Below, piece after piece: positions 50,711 to 59,813 of a DNA stretch of 64,000 nucleotides; within the stretch, counting starts at the first letter, position 1, and each line of letters opens with the position of its first letter. The stretch is from NCBI RefSeq assembly GCF_020735465.1, contig NZ_CP085935.1:1488001-1552000 (forward strand), written 5' to 3'. Below the pieces are notes generated by a model. It was given only the letters and a program-made list of their open reading frames with translations, did no database searches and was not told the DNA's origin. The stretch is from Collinsella stercoris DSM 13279. GTDB lineage: Bacteria; Actinomycetota; Coriobacteriia; Coriobacteriales; Coriobacteriaceae. The position numbers were made by a program, and so were the translations under genes.

Positions 50711-51031
50711 CTATTCGCTTACTTCGAGCCCATGCTCCCGATACAGCTTGTCGATGAGTTTGGTGACCTTCTTGCCATTCATGAGACCATACGTCTGCAT
50801 GTCGATTGCCTCGACCACGCGATCGGGCCCCACGATTGCCTGGATATCGTCTTTGAGAAAACGAATCTGAGGAGCGATGAGGATCACTTTGATATCGTCG
50901 TCGAGGTTGTTCGCATACACGCTCTCGGAATATGCTTTGACCTCGTAGCGACCCTCGGACGCCTCGTGAATCTGCTTTGCCATGATGCTCGTGGACATAC
51001 CCCCGTTGCATACCAGCATGACCTTTTCCAT
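50711..51031 (-). CDS. PTS system lactose/cellobiose-type IIB component
   Basis: 106 residues. The phosphocysteine Cys8 is in VMLVCNGGMSTSIM. Last gene of a GH1-IIC-IIA-IIB operon; 70 bp after IIA. It carries phosphate to beta-glucosides entering through the IIC at 51448. Confidence 0.93.
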   Translation of the reverse strand: MEKVMLVCNGGMSTSIMAKQIHEASEGRYEVKAYSESVYANNLDDDIKVILIAPQIRFLKDDIQAIVGPDRVVEAIDMQTYGLMNGKKVTKLIDKLYREHGLEVSE

Positions 51032-51101
51032 GATGAGCCTCTTTCCTACTCTAGAATCCTTATTCGAATACGTGGCGCATGTGACGCCCCAAGCACAGAC
51101 C

Positions 51102-51455
51102 TTATGCGGCTGCCATTCCCTTCCTCAGGGCGGTAAGCTCCTCATGCAGCTCGATAAACTCAACCGTGTACGTCTTGCAGCTCTCGGCGTCCATCAGCTG
51201 AGCCTCCGCATGCATAAGCAGAAGTGAAGTGGGGACATCCCCCGTAGCGGCCTCTCGCGTAATAAGCGTTCCGTGCGCCTGGTGGCCTTCGGCAAAATGT
51301 GCCGACCCTTGCTCCACCAGCGTGCGAGCCTGGTCAAACTCGCCCTTGCGAGCCGCGCGCAAAGCCTCCATGTAGCAGGACTTCGCCTCGCCAACATACG
51401 AGATAATCGAGAAGCACGCGATCTGCGTCTCATCCATCTGGACATCACTACTCAT
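51102..51455 (-). CDS. PTS system lactose/cellobiose-type IIA component
   Basis: 117 residues, all helical. The phospho-His82 is in LLLMHAEAQLMDAES, at the position known for staphylococcal EIIA-Lac. The start MSSDVQMDE overlaps the IIC stop by eight bases (ATGAGTAG), so 51455 is preferred over the ATG eight codons earlier, which lies deeper inside IIC. Confidence 0.92.
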   Translation of the reverse strand: MSSDVQMDETQIACFSIISYVGEAKSCYMEALRAARKGEFDQARTLVEQGSAHFAEGHQAHGTLITREAATGDVPTSLLLMHAEAQLMDAESCKTYTVEFIELHEELTALRKGMAAA

Positions 51456-52752
51456 CGTCATCATCTCCATCGCCCTCAAGCTCGAGCTGCACCTGCTGTT
51501 TGTCGTACACGCGCAGGAACGGGTAGTAAATCAACATGTCGACCACGGTGAACACCAGAATGAACACCACGGTTGTCCAGTCCATCGTGGACAAGAACGC
51601 ACCGAATATGTTTGGCATGTTCCAAGAGAGCAGGGCAAACGTCTTGCCCATCACGCCCGCGCTCATAAGCAGGTAGGCAGCGATACCGTTAACCAAGGGC
51701 GCCAGCATAAAAGGAATAAAGAAGATCGGGTTGAGCACGACGGGCAGGCCAAAGACGATCGGCTCGTTGATACCGAAGAAGCTCGGGATGATGCCGATGC
51801 GACCCACGTAACGGCACACACGGGACTTGCAGCGCAGCAGCAGGATGGCAAGGGCGAGCACGCTGCCGCAGCCGCCAATGATCACGAAGTACACCCAAAA
51901 TGGCGTCGTGTAGATGAACTGCATGGGCTCGCCGGCAAGATGAGCGGCGGCGTTGACGGCAAGGTTGCCCTCACGAATTGGTCCAACAAAGCCCGCGATA
52001 GCGGTGTCGTGGATGCCAAAGAAGAAGAGAAAGTGCGTGACGAGGGTGACCAGGATCACAAAAATCAGGTTATCGGAAGCCGCGAAGGACGGAGCGATGA
52101 CCTGATACATAAAGCCGGCCATCGTGGTTCCCATGTTGTGGAAAATGGTGAACCCCGCGGAGAACACGCCAATGATAACCAGGCAGGGCACCATATTGGC
52201 AAACGTGTCGCTCAGCACCGGAGGAACGCTCGGGGGCATCTTGATGCGACCAAAGTTCTTGTTGGTAAGGAAACGATATGCCTCAACTGTAAAGATCGAG
52301 ACGATCATCGCCGGAACCAAGCCCTTGCCGCCGATATAGCTCAGGTCGGCAATCGTTCCCGCCCAACCAAGTTCCTGAGGACCGACGATTAGCATCAAAA
52401 AGCCGACGATATTCACCAGCAGCGGCGTAAAGGGGTTGATCTTGTAGTGTCGGCACAGGTAATACGTAATGCCAATACCGAAATACAGAGACAGACCGCC
52501 GATGGTCACCGTGTTGATCCACGTGAGGATGAAGTTCGCGTTCTCCGCAAACACCGCCCACAGGTATAAAAAACCCTCGGCCTCTTCCTTGGGGAACGGC
52601 GCGGCGCCCAGCACTGACGCGATACCACCCGTCAGGGAAATGGGAAGCAGTGTCAAAAACGAATCTCGGATTGCCTTGAGATAGCGCCAACTCGACATTT
52701 TATTTGCAAGCGGAAGCAGCTTGCGTTCAATTGTGTCGTTGATATTGGCCAT
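51448..52752 (-). CDS. PTS system cellobiose-type IIC component (permease)
   Basis: 434 residues with about ten membrane segments. GINEPIVFGLPVVLNP is the hallmark of the lactose/cellobiose EIIC family. The C-terminus is acidic (EGDGDDDDE). The start MANINDTIE is chosen because AAAGGA is six bases upstream; an ATG two codons earlier abuts it. Imports and phosphorylates beta-glucosides such as cellobiose for the GH1 enzyme encoded 30 bp upstream. Confidence 0.94.
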   Translation of the reverse strand: MANINDTIERKLLPLANKMSSWRYLKAIRDSFLTLLPISLTGGIASVLGAAPFPKEEAEGFLYLWAVFAENANFILTWINTVTIGGLSLYFGIGITYYLCRHYKINPFTPLLVNIVGFLMLIVGPQELGWAGTIADLSYIGGKGLVPAMIVSIFTVEAYRFLTNKNFGRIKMPPSVPPVLSDTFANMVPCLVIIGVFSAGFTIFHNMGTTMAGFMYQVIAPSFAASDNLIFVILVTLVTHFLFFFGIHDTAIAGFVGPIREGNLAVNAAAHLAGEPMQFIYTTPFWVYFVIIGGCGSVLALAILLLRCKSRVCRYVGRIGIIPSFFGINEPIVFGLPVVLNPIFFIPFMLAPLVNGIAAYLLMSAGVMGKTFALLSWNMPNIFGAFLSTMDWTTVVFILVFTVVDMLIYYPFLRVYDKQQVQLELEGDGDDDDE

Positions 52753-52782
52753 GATCATTCCTTTCTAGAACGATTGCGATAT

Positions 52783-54216
52783 CTATGCAGATTCCGGTGA
52801 AGCAACGGGCTCGTCTTTGTACTGGCTACGGTCGATGCAGTCGCCACCCGTTTCGATCACGCGCTTGAACCACGTAAACGAGTCCTTGGGAACGCGGCGA
52901 TGCTCCTCGTCGTCCGCGACTCCAATAAGCCCGTAGCGCTTTTCCATGCCGCTGATCCAGGAATACAGATCGAACAACGACCATACGAAGTAACCACGCA
53001 TATCCACGCCGTCATCCATGGCGTCGAGCATCGCGGCGATGTGATCTTGCAGGAAGGAGATGCGGTAATCGTCGTGCACGGGCTCGTCGACAATGTCCTC
53101 GTAGCAACCAATTCCGTTTTCTGAGATGTACAGAGGGACGTGATATTTATCGAACGCCTTCTTAAGACCGTGGTAGAGGCCTTCGGGATAGATTTCCATG
53201 CCCCAATCGGTGAACTTATGGTGCGGGTTGTAGACCTGCTCGAACCAACCCTTCACCATGATCTTGCCGCGCTCGCCGCCCTTGCCCGACGTGTTGAACC
53301 GCAACGTGGTCTCACCCTCGGTCCACGCCTTGACGTCGGTGCTCGAGTAGTAATTCAAACCAAGGAAATCGACGGTATTCGCTTTGATGATGCGCAGGTA
53401 TTCCGGCTTCATGCACGACAAGTCGTACGTGCGGGAAAGCTCCGTGACCAGATCGATGGGGAATTCGCCAAACACCGCGGTATCCAATACCCAGTTGTTG
53501 TTGAAGTTGTCGGCGTAGCGCACCGCGATCTGAGACTCGATCGTGTCATCGATACCGTACACGGGCGTATAGCTGTGGACGATGCCAATGGAGCCCTCGA
53601 AACCGCCCTCGCGGAACGCCTTGACGCCCAGAGCACTCGCCAACATGATGTTGAATCCCGCTTGAATGTACTCTTGGGCGTTCTGGTGGAACGGCGGGTA
53701 ATCTCCCACCAAATAGCCACGCGAGGTAAACCATTTGGGCTCGTTAATCGTGACCCATGACCGGACGCGATCGCCAAATGCCTCGTAGCACACGCGGGCG
53801 TAATGCTCAAACGCCAGCGCAGTCTGAGTGTTGGTCCAACCGCCCAGCTCCTCCCAATACATGGGAAGATCCCAATGGAACACGGTCACGAACGGCTCGA
53901 TGCCCGCCTCTGCACATGCATCGATAATCTTGTTGTAGAACGCGATACCCGCCTCGTTCACCGTACCCTCGCGGTCCTTGATAATGCGAGGCCAAGACAG
54001 CGAGAAGCGGTACGCGGTATGACCGCCCTCCTTTGCCAGGGCAATATCCTCGAGCACATGATGGTAGTGGTCGCTTGCCACATCGGCGTTGGGGAGCTCA
54101 CGCTCATGGAGCCACCAATCCCAATTTGAGGGCACCTTGCCATCGGCATCCCATGCCCCCTCGCACTGATATGAGGCCGTCGCGCCGCCCCACAGAAATC
54201 CCTTGTCTACCGCCAT
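52783..54216 (-). CDS. GH1 6-phospho-beta-glucosidase
   Basis: 477 residues, complete. The N-terminal FLWGGATASYQCEGAW holds the glycone-binding Gln. The acid/base Glu is in WVTINEPKW and the nucleophile Glu in LYISENGIGCYE. It splits phosphorylated beta-glucosides delivered by the adjacent PTS. MAVDKGFLWGG at 54216 has GAAAGGTGACGGC upstream; the earlier open frame is not supported. First structural gene after the PRD regulator. Confidence 0.93.
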   Translation of the reverse strand: MAVDKGFLWGGATASYQCEGAWDADGKVPSNWDWWLHERELPNADVASDHYHHVLEDIALAKEGGHTAYRFSLSWPRIIKDREGTVNEAGIAFYNKIIDACAEAGIEPFVTVFHWDLPMYWEELGGWTNTQTALAFEHYARVCYEAFGDRVRSWVTINEPKWFTSRGYLVGDYPPFHQNAQEYIQAGFNIMLASALGVKAFREGGFEGSIGIVHSYTPVYGIDDTIESQIAVRYADNFNNNWVLDTAVFGEFPIDLVTELSRTYDLSCMKPEYLRIIKANTVDFLGLNYYSSTDVKAWTEGETTLRFNTSGKGGERGKIMVKGWFEQVYNPHHKFTDWGMEIYPEGLYHGLKKAFDKYHVPLYISENGIGCYEDIVDEPVHDDYRISFLQDHIAAMLDAMDDGVDMRGYFVWSLFDLYSWISGMEKRYGLIGVADDEEHRRVPKDSFTWFKRVIETGGDCIDRSQYKDEPVASPESA

Positions 54217-54272
54217 GCCGTCACCTTTCCGGGCACTCGTCCCTATTGCTCTTGCGGCTCGCAGCCGCACAT

Positions 54273-55826
54273 CTACCGCAATGTGTTTCCCTCCGGAGCG
54301 GCTATACGCCCAAGGAGAATCGCTTGTAGCGTCTCAAACGCTCTTGTACGCAACAGCTCGGCAATCGCATCCGCGTTCGTAAGCAGCGTCGCCATGCCGG
54401 CGTTGAAAGAATCTGGATCGACGATGGAGTCGGAAAATGAAATGAGAAACACCGCCTGCACCTCGTGCGCGTTCCACATAATGCGTTCATCGAGAAGGCC
54501 AACGGCGACGAACGGCTCATCGCTGCACGCGCGGACCGGATGCGGCATCGCCACAAGATTGCCAAAAGCCGTGGGCGCGATGCGCTCGCGCTCGCGCACC
54601 GACGCCTTGAATTCATCGCCCATGCCCTTAACGACACCGACCGCATCGAGCATTTTGGTGAGGACTTCATCCTTACTTGAGCCCTCAACATGCGGCCAAA
54701 AGAGCTCGGGCGAAAAATATGGAAGCAGGCATGATGCGGCGGGTGTCTGAAGCATCTCAAGCACGTATCCTGCATCGTTCGCATCGAGAAACGCGCTGAT
54801 TTGACAGACCGGCACCGGAATTTCCGCCTCAAGCGGAACCGTTGTGAACACGTAGTCGATTGCAGACCAATCACATGAAGCAACTGCCGCAATGTCACAC
54901 GTGAGCACCTCGTTAAGATATCGTCCGAATTGCTGCTTAAAGCGATACTCGAGCAGGCGGGCACTGCCCGCGCCCGATGCGCACACCACGAGGATGTTCT
55001 TCTTTGACGGGCTGGATCCCGCACGTTCAATGGCAAGCGCAAACGCCAGAGCAATGTAGCCTGTTTCCGCCATGTCGACAGTCGCGCCGCTCATCTGCTG
55101 AAGCGCCTGGGAGGCATCCACCGCCATGGACCACGCAAGCGGGAAGCGCATCCGAATGTCTTCCGTCAAAGGGTTATCGACGCTCAGGCCATACGAGAGC
55201 CGAACGAGTAAAGGCGCAACATGGCGCGCGAGATTCATCCGCAGCTCGAGGTCATTCCTGAAATCAAATCGATAGGCCTGATACACGGCATCGAGCATCC
55301 CCGCCACCACGTTCCACACGCCATCGGTGATAAGTGGGGTGCTCGCCAGGCACAAACGCTTGTCGAGCTCAGTTCCCGTCACGCGAATGCCCCGGTAGGG
55401 CTTGCTTTCGAGCGTAAGTCGAAACGACGCCAGACGCTTCTCCACCTCACGCAAATCGTTAGAGACGGTGCGGCGGGAAACGAACAGCGCACCGGCGAGC
55501 GTATCGAGCGTTACCCAGTCCTCGCGCGTACACAAGTCGTTGAGCAGATAATACACGCGCTCATCGGGAGATTCCGGCATTGCGGGCGAAGTCGCGTGCC
55601 CATCGAGATACCGCGAAAACGCCTCGCCATCTTCGATGACCAGACGGTATCCGCCCTGATTCAAACGCTCGATGTGCGCAAGATCGGATAGCTCCTCATT
55701 GGTGCGCGTAATGTGCCTTTGAATCGTTCGCTCACTGACCGCGAGCTCTGAAGCAAGATCTACCAGTTGCATTCCATTTGGATGTGCATGAAGCGCACGA
55801 ACGATATCGGATGATCGAATCGCCAT
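54273..55826 (-). CDS. PRD-containing transcriptional regulator (BglG/MtlR type) with EIIB- and EIIA-like domains
   Basis: 517 residues. N-terminal HTH (VDLASELAVSERTIQRHI) and a second HTH-like stretch (LFVSRRTVSNDLREVEKRL) are followed by a PRD region. An EIIB-like domain carries the Cys in VVCASGAGSARLLEY, and a C-terminal EIIA-2-like domain carries NLVAMPHPVRACSDEP. PTS phosphorylation of these domains would tell the regulator whether sugar is entering. It sits upstream of bgl and the PTS genes on the same strand and presumably activates them. Confidence 0.9.
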   Translation of the reverse strand: MAIRSSDIVRALHAHPNGMQLVDLASELAVSERTIQRHITRTNEELSDLAHIERLNQGGYRLVIEDGEAFSRYLDGHATSPAMPESPDERVYYLLNDLCTREDWVTLDTLAGALFVSRRTVSNDLREVEKRLASFRLTLESKPYRGIRVTGTELDKRLCLASTPLITDGVWNVVAGMLDAVYQAYRFDFRNDLELRMNLARHVAPLLVRLSYGLSVDNPLTEDIRMRFPLAWSMAVDASQALQQMSGATVDMAETGYIALAFALAIERAGSSPSKKNILVVCASGAGSARLLEYRFKQQFGRYLNEVLTCDIAAVASCDWSAIDYVFTTVPLEAEIPVPVCQISAFLDANDAGYVLEMLQTPAASCLLPYFSPELFWPHVEGSSKDEVLTKMLDAVGVVKGMGDEFKASVRERERIAPTAFGNLVAMPHPVRACSDEPFVAVGLLDERIMWNAHEVQAVFLISFSDSIVDPDSFNAGMATLLTNADAIAELLRTRAFETLQAILLGRIAAPEGNTLR

Positions 55827-56018
55827 GTCAACCTCCTCCCAACTCCCATAGTGCCAAGAGACAACATGAGCCTCAACGCAGCCTTTGACGCGTTTTATAC
55901 GACACGCATTGCATGGGAGAGACGAACCTGCGAGACAACAAGTCCCGACGTTTTGAGTAAATTCCCCTTTAGTCTATTGGGAATGGGAGGTATTGGGTTT
56001 TCGCGCGTCTATTGCCCA
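55827..56018. other. Region upstream of the PRD regulator
   Basis: 192 bp without a gene; promoter elements are probable but I cannot place them with confidence. Confidence 0.35.
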
Positions 56019-56081
56019 CGCCGAGTGTGCGCTTTTCCAATGTTTGAGCCGTTCAAACGTTGGAAAAGCGCACACTCGGCG
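56019..56081. repeat. Family II palindrome, copy 3
   Basis: CGCCGAGTGTGCGCTTTTCC arm and complement. One arm has AATGTTTG where the other implies AACGTTTG. The outer TT/AA pairs of copies 1 and 2 are missing. It is followed to 56213 by GC-rich repeats around GCGGGGGTCACGYTC, at 56108 and 56173. Confidence 0.85.
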
Positions 56082-56213
56082 GGCGGTCGGGCGGGGGCGA
56101 CTCGAGCGGCGGGGGTCACGTTCAGCGGGGCGGGGCGGGACGTGTGGAGACGGAGGCGACGCGGGCGGCGGCGGGGGTCACGCTCGAGCGGCAAGCCATG
56201 TTCGAGCTGCAGG

Positions 56214-57266
56214 CTACGACCGCCTGGGGGCCACCGTCTCGCGCTCGATGAGGGTGCCGGGGATGCGAATCGCCTCAATGCCGCGGGAGATGCCGGGGAC
56301 GGCGCGCTCGAACACCACGCGGCCGCGCTCCCGCAGGTCAAAGCGGACGGTCGTGAGCTCGTTGTGGGGAACCATGGGATCGAGCGAGTCGTCCACGCCC
56401 ACCACGCTCACGTCCTCGGGCACGCGCAGGCCCGCATCGCGCAGGGCGGCGATCACGCCCGTCGCCATCTGGTCGTTCGCCACGTACACCGCAGTCATGG
56501 CGCGATCCTGCGCCAAACGGCGGCCGACCTCGTATCCGCTGCGCGCGCTCCAGTCGCCGCGCAAGGGCGCGACCGGCTCGATCCTGCGCGAGGCGAGCGC
56601 GTCCTGCCACCCCGCCTCGCGGAACTGGCTGTCGATCGAAAAATCGGGGCCACCCACAAACCGGATCTGCTCGTGCCCGCGCGCAAAGAGATAGTCCATG
56701 ACGAGCGTCGAGCATCCGTAGTGGTCCGAGTCGACCGTGGTGCACCGCGGGTGGGCGAACATGGTCACGATGACCGTGGGCAGGCCCGGCTGGGGCGTGA
56801 ACGACTCGAAATCGGGCGCCATGCGGCTCATGCCGATGATCACGCCGTCCACGGGCCGTTCCGCCAACGCGCGCGACGCCTCGGCGAGCGAGAACGTGTC
56901 GACCTTGCTCATCTCCACGAGCGTGATGGCGTAGCCGTGCTCGCGCGCCGCGCCCATGATGCCGTCGAGCATCGTCAGGTTGCCCACCTGCGTGATGTCG
57001 TACGCGCACAGCCCCACGGAGAGGTACCTGCCGCCACGGAGCGATCGCCCTGCGTAATTGGGCCTGAACCCCAATCGGTCCATGGCCTCCTGCACGCGCC
57101 TGCGCGTGATCTCGGACACGTTGGGGCGGTCGTTCACCACGCGCGACACGGTCTGCTGCGACACGCCGGCAGCGGCGGCGACATCGGCCATCGACACGAA
57201 GCGCGTGGGCGACTCGCCCTCCTGCGGCATATCGCGTCCGTCCGGCTCATGCGATGCAATTCCCAT
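56214..57266 (-). CDS. LacI family transcriptional regulator (GalR-like)
   Basis: 350 residues. HTH with hinge VSMADVAAAAGVSQQTVSRV. The periplasmic-binding-protein-like effector domain contains TTVDSDHYGCSTLVMDYLFA, and YVANDQMATGVIAAL and VPEDVSVVGVDD are typical. Divergent from galM across 143 bp that hold a GTTAA...TTAAC operator-like site, so it probably represses galMKT in response to galactose. GGGAGAGCGCC precedes the ATG. Confidence 0.92.
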   Translation of the reverse strand: MGIASHEPDGRDMPQEGESPTRFVSMADVAAAAGVSQQTVSRVVNDRPNVSEITRRRVQEAMDRLGFRPNYAGRSLRGGRYLSVGLCAYDITQVGNLTMLDGIMGAAREHGYAITLVEMSKVDTFSLAEASRALAERPVDGVIIGMSRMAPDFESFTPQPGLPTVIVTMFAHPRCTTVDSDHYGCSTLVMDYLFARGHEQIRFVGGPDFSIDSQFREAGWQDALASRRIEPVAPLRGDWSARSGYEVGRRLAQDRAMTAVYVANDQMATGVIAALRDAGLRVPEDVSVVGVDDSLDPMVPHNELTTVRFDLRERGRVVFERAVPGISRGIEAIRIPGTLIERETVAPRRS

Positions 57267-57335
57267 GGCGCTCTCCCAACCAGTCGCCGTCCGTTTCTTA
57301 CCGTTCGCAAGAATACGCTAAAGTCGGCTCCATCC

Positions 57336-57353
57336 GTTAATGAGTACGTTAAC
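57336..57353. promoter_or_regulatory. Putative LacI/GalR operator
   Basis: GTTAA-N8-TTAAC dyad, 57 bp before galM and 70 bp before the LacI-family gene. Confidence 0.5.
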
Positions 57354-57409
57354 ATTTAATGATGGCCTTAGTATCTTGATTAGGCATTTCCATCGGAAAA
57401 GGAGCCGTA

Positions 57410-58489
57410 ATGGTTGATATCTCTACGTTTGGAACGACTCCCGCCGGCGATGAGGTGCACGCGTACACCCTCACCGCGGGCGAGGTCTCGGTGCGCGTCA
57501 TGGACTTTGGCGCCACCCTTTTGGGCGTCACCGTCCCCGATCGCGCCGGCGATCCCGCCGACATCGTGCTCGGCTTTGGCGCCCTCGACGGGTACCTCGA
57601 CAATCCCGCCTGCTACGGCTGCACGGTGGGTCCTTCCGCCAATCGCTCCGACCGCGCCGAGGTCCCGCTCGGCAACACCGTGTGCCAGCTCCCCAAAAAT
57701 GACGGCCCCGCCCTCGCCAACAACCTGCACACCGACCTCGCGAACGGTCTGCACAAACGCATGTGGCGCGCGGCGGTGGACGAGAGCGGCCAAGCCGTCA
57801 CCTTTACGCATGAGCTCGAGGACGGCGTCTTTGGCCTTCCCGGCAACCGCACCTTCACCGCGCGCTACGAGCTGAGCGCCCCCGAGGGGGCCGATGCGCA
57901 GCTCACGGTCACCTACGGCTGCACCACGGATGCGCAGACCTTTGTCAACATGACCAACCACACCTACTTCAACCTCGCCGGGCACGCCTCCGGGTCGGCG
58001 CTCGCGCAGACCGTCCGCGTGAACGCCGGGCACTTCCTTCCGCTGCGCGCCGACAACATCTCGACGGGCGAGGTGCGCCCCGTCGATGGGACGCCCTTCG
58101 ACTTCCGCGAGGCCAAGCCCCTCGGCCGCGACATCGACGCCGCCGACGACCAGCTCGCCGGGGCGCGCGGCTACGACCACTGCTTGTGCGTCGACGGGTT
58201 CGACGCGGCGCCGAACGCCGCGCCCCGTCCGGCACTGCACGCCGAGGACGCCGCCTCCGGGCGCGTGCTCGACATCTCCATCACCACACCGGGCGCGCAC
58301 CTCTACACGGGCAACTGGCTCGACGATCGCGATGCAAAGGACGGGGCCGCATACGAGCCCCGCCACGGCTTCGCGTTCGAGCCTGAGTTCTATCCCGACG
58401 CCATGCACCACAGCGCATGGCCGCACCCCGTTTGCACCCCCGAGCAGCCGTACCGCTCCGTCATCGTCTATCGCTTCTCCCGCCGCTGA
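57410..58489 (+). CDS. galM: Aldose 1-epimerase (galactose mutarotase)
   Basis: 359 residues. It contains NMTNHTYFNLAGHASGSAL with the catalytic His, and the glutamate region FAFEPEFYPDAMHH. Interconverts beta- and alpha-galactose so that GalK can act. First gene of galM-galK-galT; AAAGGAGCCGTA lies before the ATG. Confidence 0.95.
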   Translation: MVDISTFGTTPAGDEVHAYTLTAGEVSVRVMDFGATLLGVTVPDRAGDPADIVLGFGALDGYLDNPACYGCTVGPSANRSDRAEVPLGNTVCQLPKNDGPALANNLHTDLANGLHKRMWRAAVDESGQAVTFTHELEDGVFGLPGNRTFTARYELSAPEGADAQLTVTYGCTTDAQTFVNMTNHTYFNLAGHASGSALAQTVRVNAGHFLPLRADNISTGEVRPVDGTPFDFREAKPLGRDIDAADDQLAGARGYDHCLCVDGFDAAPNAAPRPALHAEDAASGRVLDISITTPGAHLYTGNWLDDRDAKDGAAYEPRHGFAFEPEFYPDAMHHSAWPHPVCTPEQPYRSVIVYRFSRR

Positions 58490-58577
58490 ATCCCACGGGC
58501 GCGGCGCCCGAGCGCACCGCGCCCCATCGCACGGTAGTAACGCCCGCCATCGCGGACAGCAAGGAAAGGAACCTGTC

Positions 58578-59789
58578 ATGACCATCATCGCCAACCAGAC
58601 CGGCCTCGACCGCGCCCGCGCGCTCTTCGAGTCCGAGTTCGGCGCCATCGACGCCGACGCCCGCGTCCTCTACGTGCACGCGCCGGGTCGCTCCGAGATC
58701 GCCGGCAACCACACCGACCACGAGGGCGGCCACGTGATCGCGGGCGCGCTCGACGTCTCGGTGGACGGCATCGCCGTGGCGAACGGCACCAACGAGATCC
58801 GCATCGTCGACGAGGGCTTCCCCACCTTCTCCATCTCGCTCGATAGCCTCGCCGTTCGCGAGGACGAGCTCGGGACCTCCGAGGCCCTCGTGCGCGGCAT
58901 GGCCCACGAGATCGCCTCCTTCGGCGGCACGCCCTCCGGCTTTGACTTTGCCTTTACCTGCACGGTGCCGTCCGGCGGCGGCCTGTCCAGCTCCGCGGCG
59001 GTGGAGGCCGCCTATGGCCGCGCCATGGAGGCCCTTTGGGGCTCCGACGAGGTCGACCCGGTCACGCTCGCCCAGATGAGCCAGCGCACCGAGAACAATT
59101 ACTATGGCAAGCCCTGCGGCCTCATGGACCAGGCGGCCGTGTGCCTCGGCGGCCTCGCGTACATGGACTTTGAGAACACCGACCGCCCCGCAACGAAGAA
59201 GCTCGAGCTCAACTTTGAGGACCATGGCTACGGGCTCGTCCTGGTCAAGGTCGGAGCCGACCACGCCGCATCCACCGACGACTACGCCGCCGTCCCCGGC
59301 GAGATGCAGGCCGTCGCCGCGGAATTTGGCAAGAACCGCCTGTGCGAGGTCTCCCGCGCCGACTTCGACGCCAAGATCCCCGCGCTGCGCGAGCAGTTCG
59401 GCGACCGCGCCGTCATCCGCTGCATCCACTACTGGTACGAGAACGACCTCGTCGATCGCCGCTGGGCGGCGCTGAACGACGGCGACATCGACGCCTTCCT
59501 CGCCCTCACCCGCGCCTCGGGCGCCAGCTCCGCCATGTACCTGCAAAACGTCACCGCTGAGCTCGGCAAGTCCCAGCCCGCCATGTACGCCCTCGGCCTT
59601 GCCGAGCACATCTTGAACGGTCGCGGCGCCGTCCGCATCCACGGCGGCGGCTTTGGCGGCACCATCCAGGCATTCGTGCCGGTCGACATGGTCGACGACT
59701 TCATGGCGCGCATGGACGCCTGGCTGGGCGAGGGCTCCTGCCGCCACTACGCCATCTCCGAGAGCGGTGCATACGCCGGCTGGCTGTAG
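58578..59789 (+). CDS. galK: Galactokinase
   Basis: 403 residues, GHMP kinase. The galactose-binding motif GRSEIAGNHTDHEGGHVIAG is near residue 35, the ATP loop is CTVPSGGGLSSSAAVEAAYG, and the C-terminal RIHGGGFGGTIQAFVP is conserved. Phosphorylates alpha-galactose. A longer open frame runs in from galM, but the ATG at 58578 follows GGAAAGGAACCTGTC. Confidence 0.95.
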   Translation: MTIIANQTGLDRARALFESEFGAIDADARVLYVHAPGRSEIAGNHTDHEGGHVIAGALDVSVDGIAVANGTNEIRIVDEGFPTFSISLDSLAVREDELGTSEALVRGMAHEIASFGGTPSGFDFAFTCTVPSGGGLSSSAAVEAAYGRAMEALWGSDEVDPVTLAQMSQRTENNYYGKPCGLMDQAAVCLGGLAYMDFENTDRPATKKLELNFEDHGYGLVLVKVGADHAASTDDYAAVPGEMQAVAAEFGKNRLCEVSRADFDAKIPALREQFGDRAVIRCIHYWYENDLVDRRWAALNDGDIDAFLALTRASGASSAMYLQNVTAELGKSQPAMYALGLAEHILNGRGAVRIHGGGFGGTIQAFVPVDMVDDFMARMDAWLGEGSCRHYAISESGAYAGWL

Positions 59790-59813
59790 GCCCAGATTCC
59801 AGAAGGGAACACC

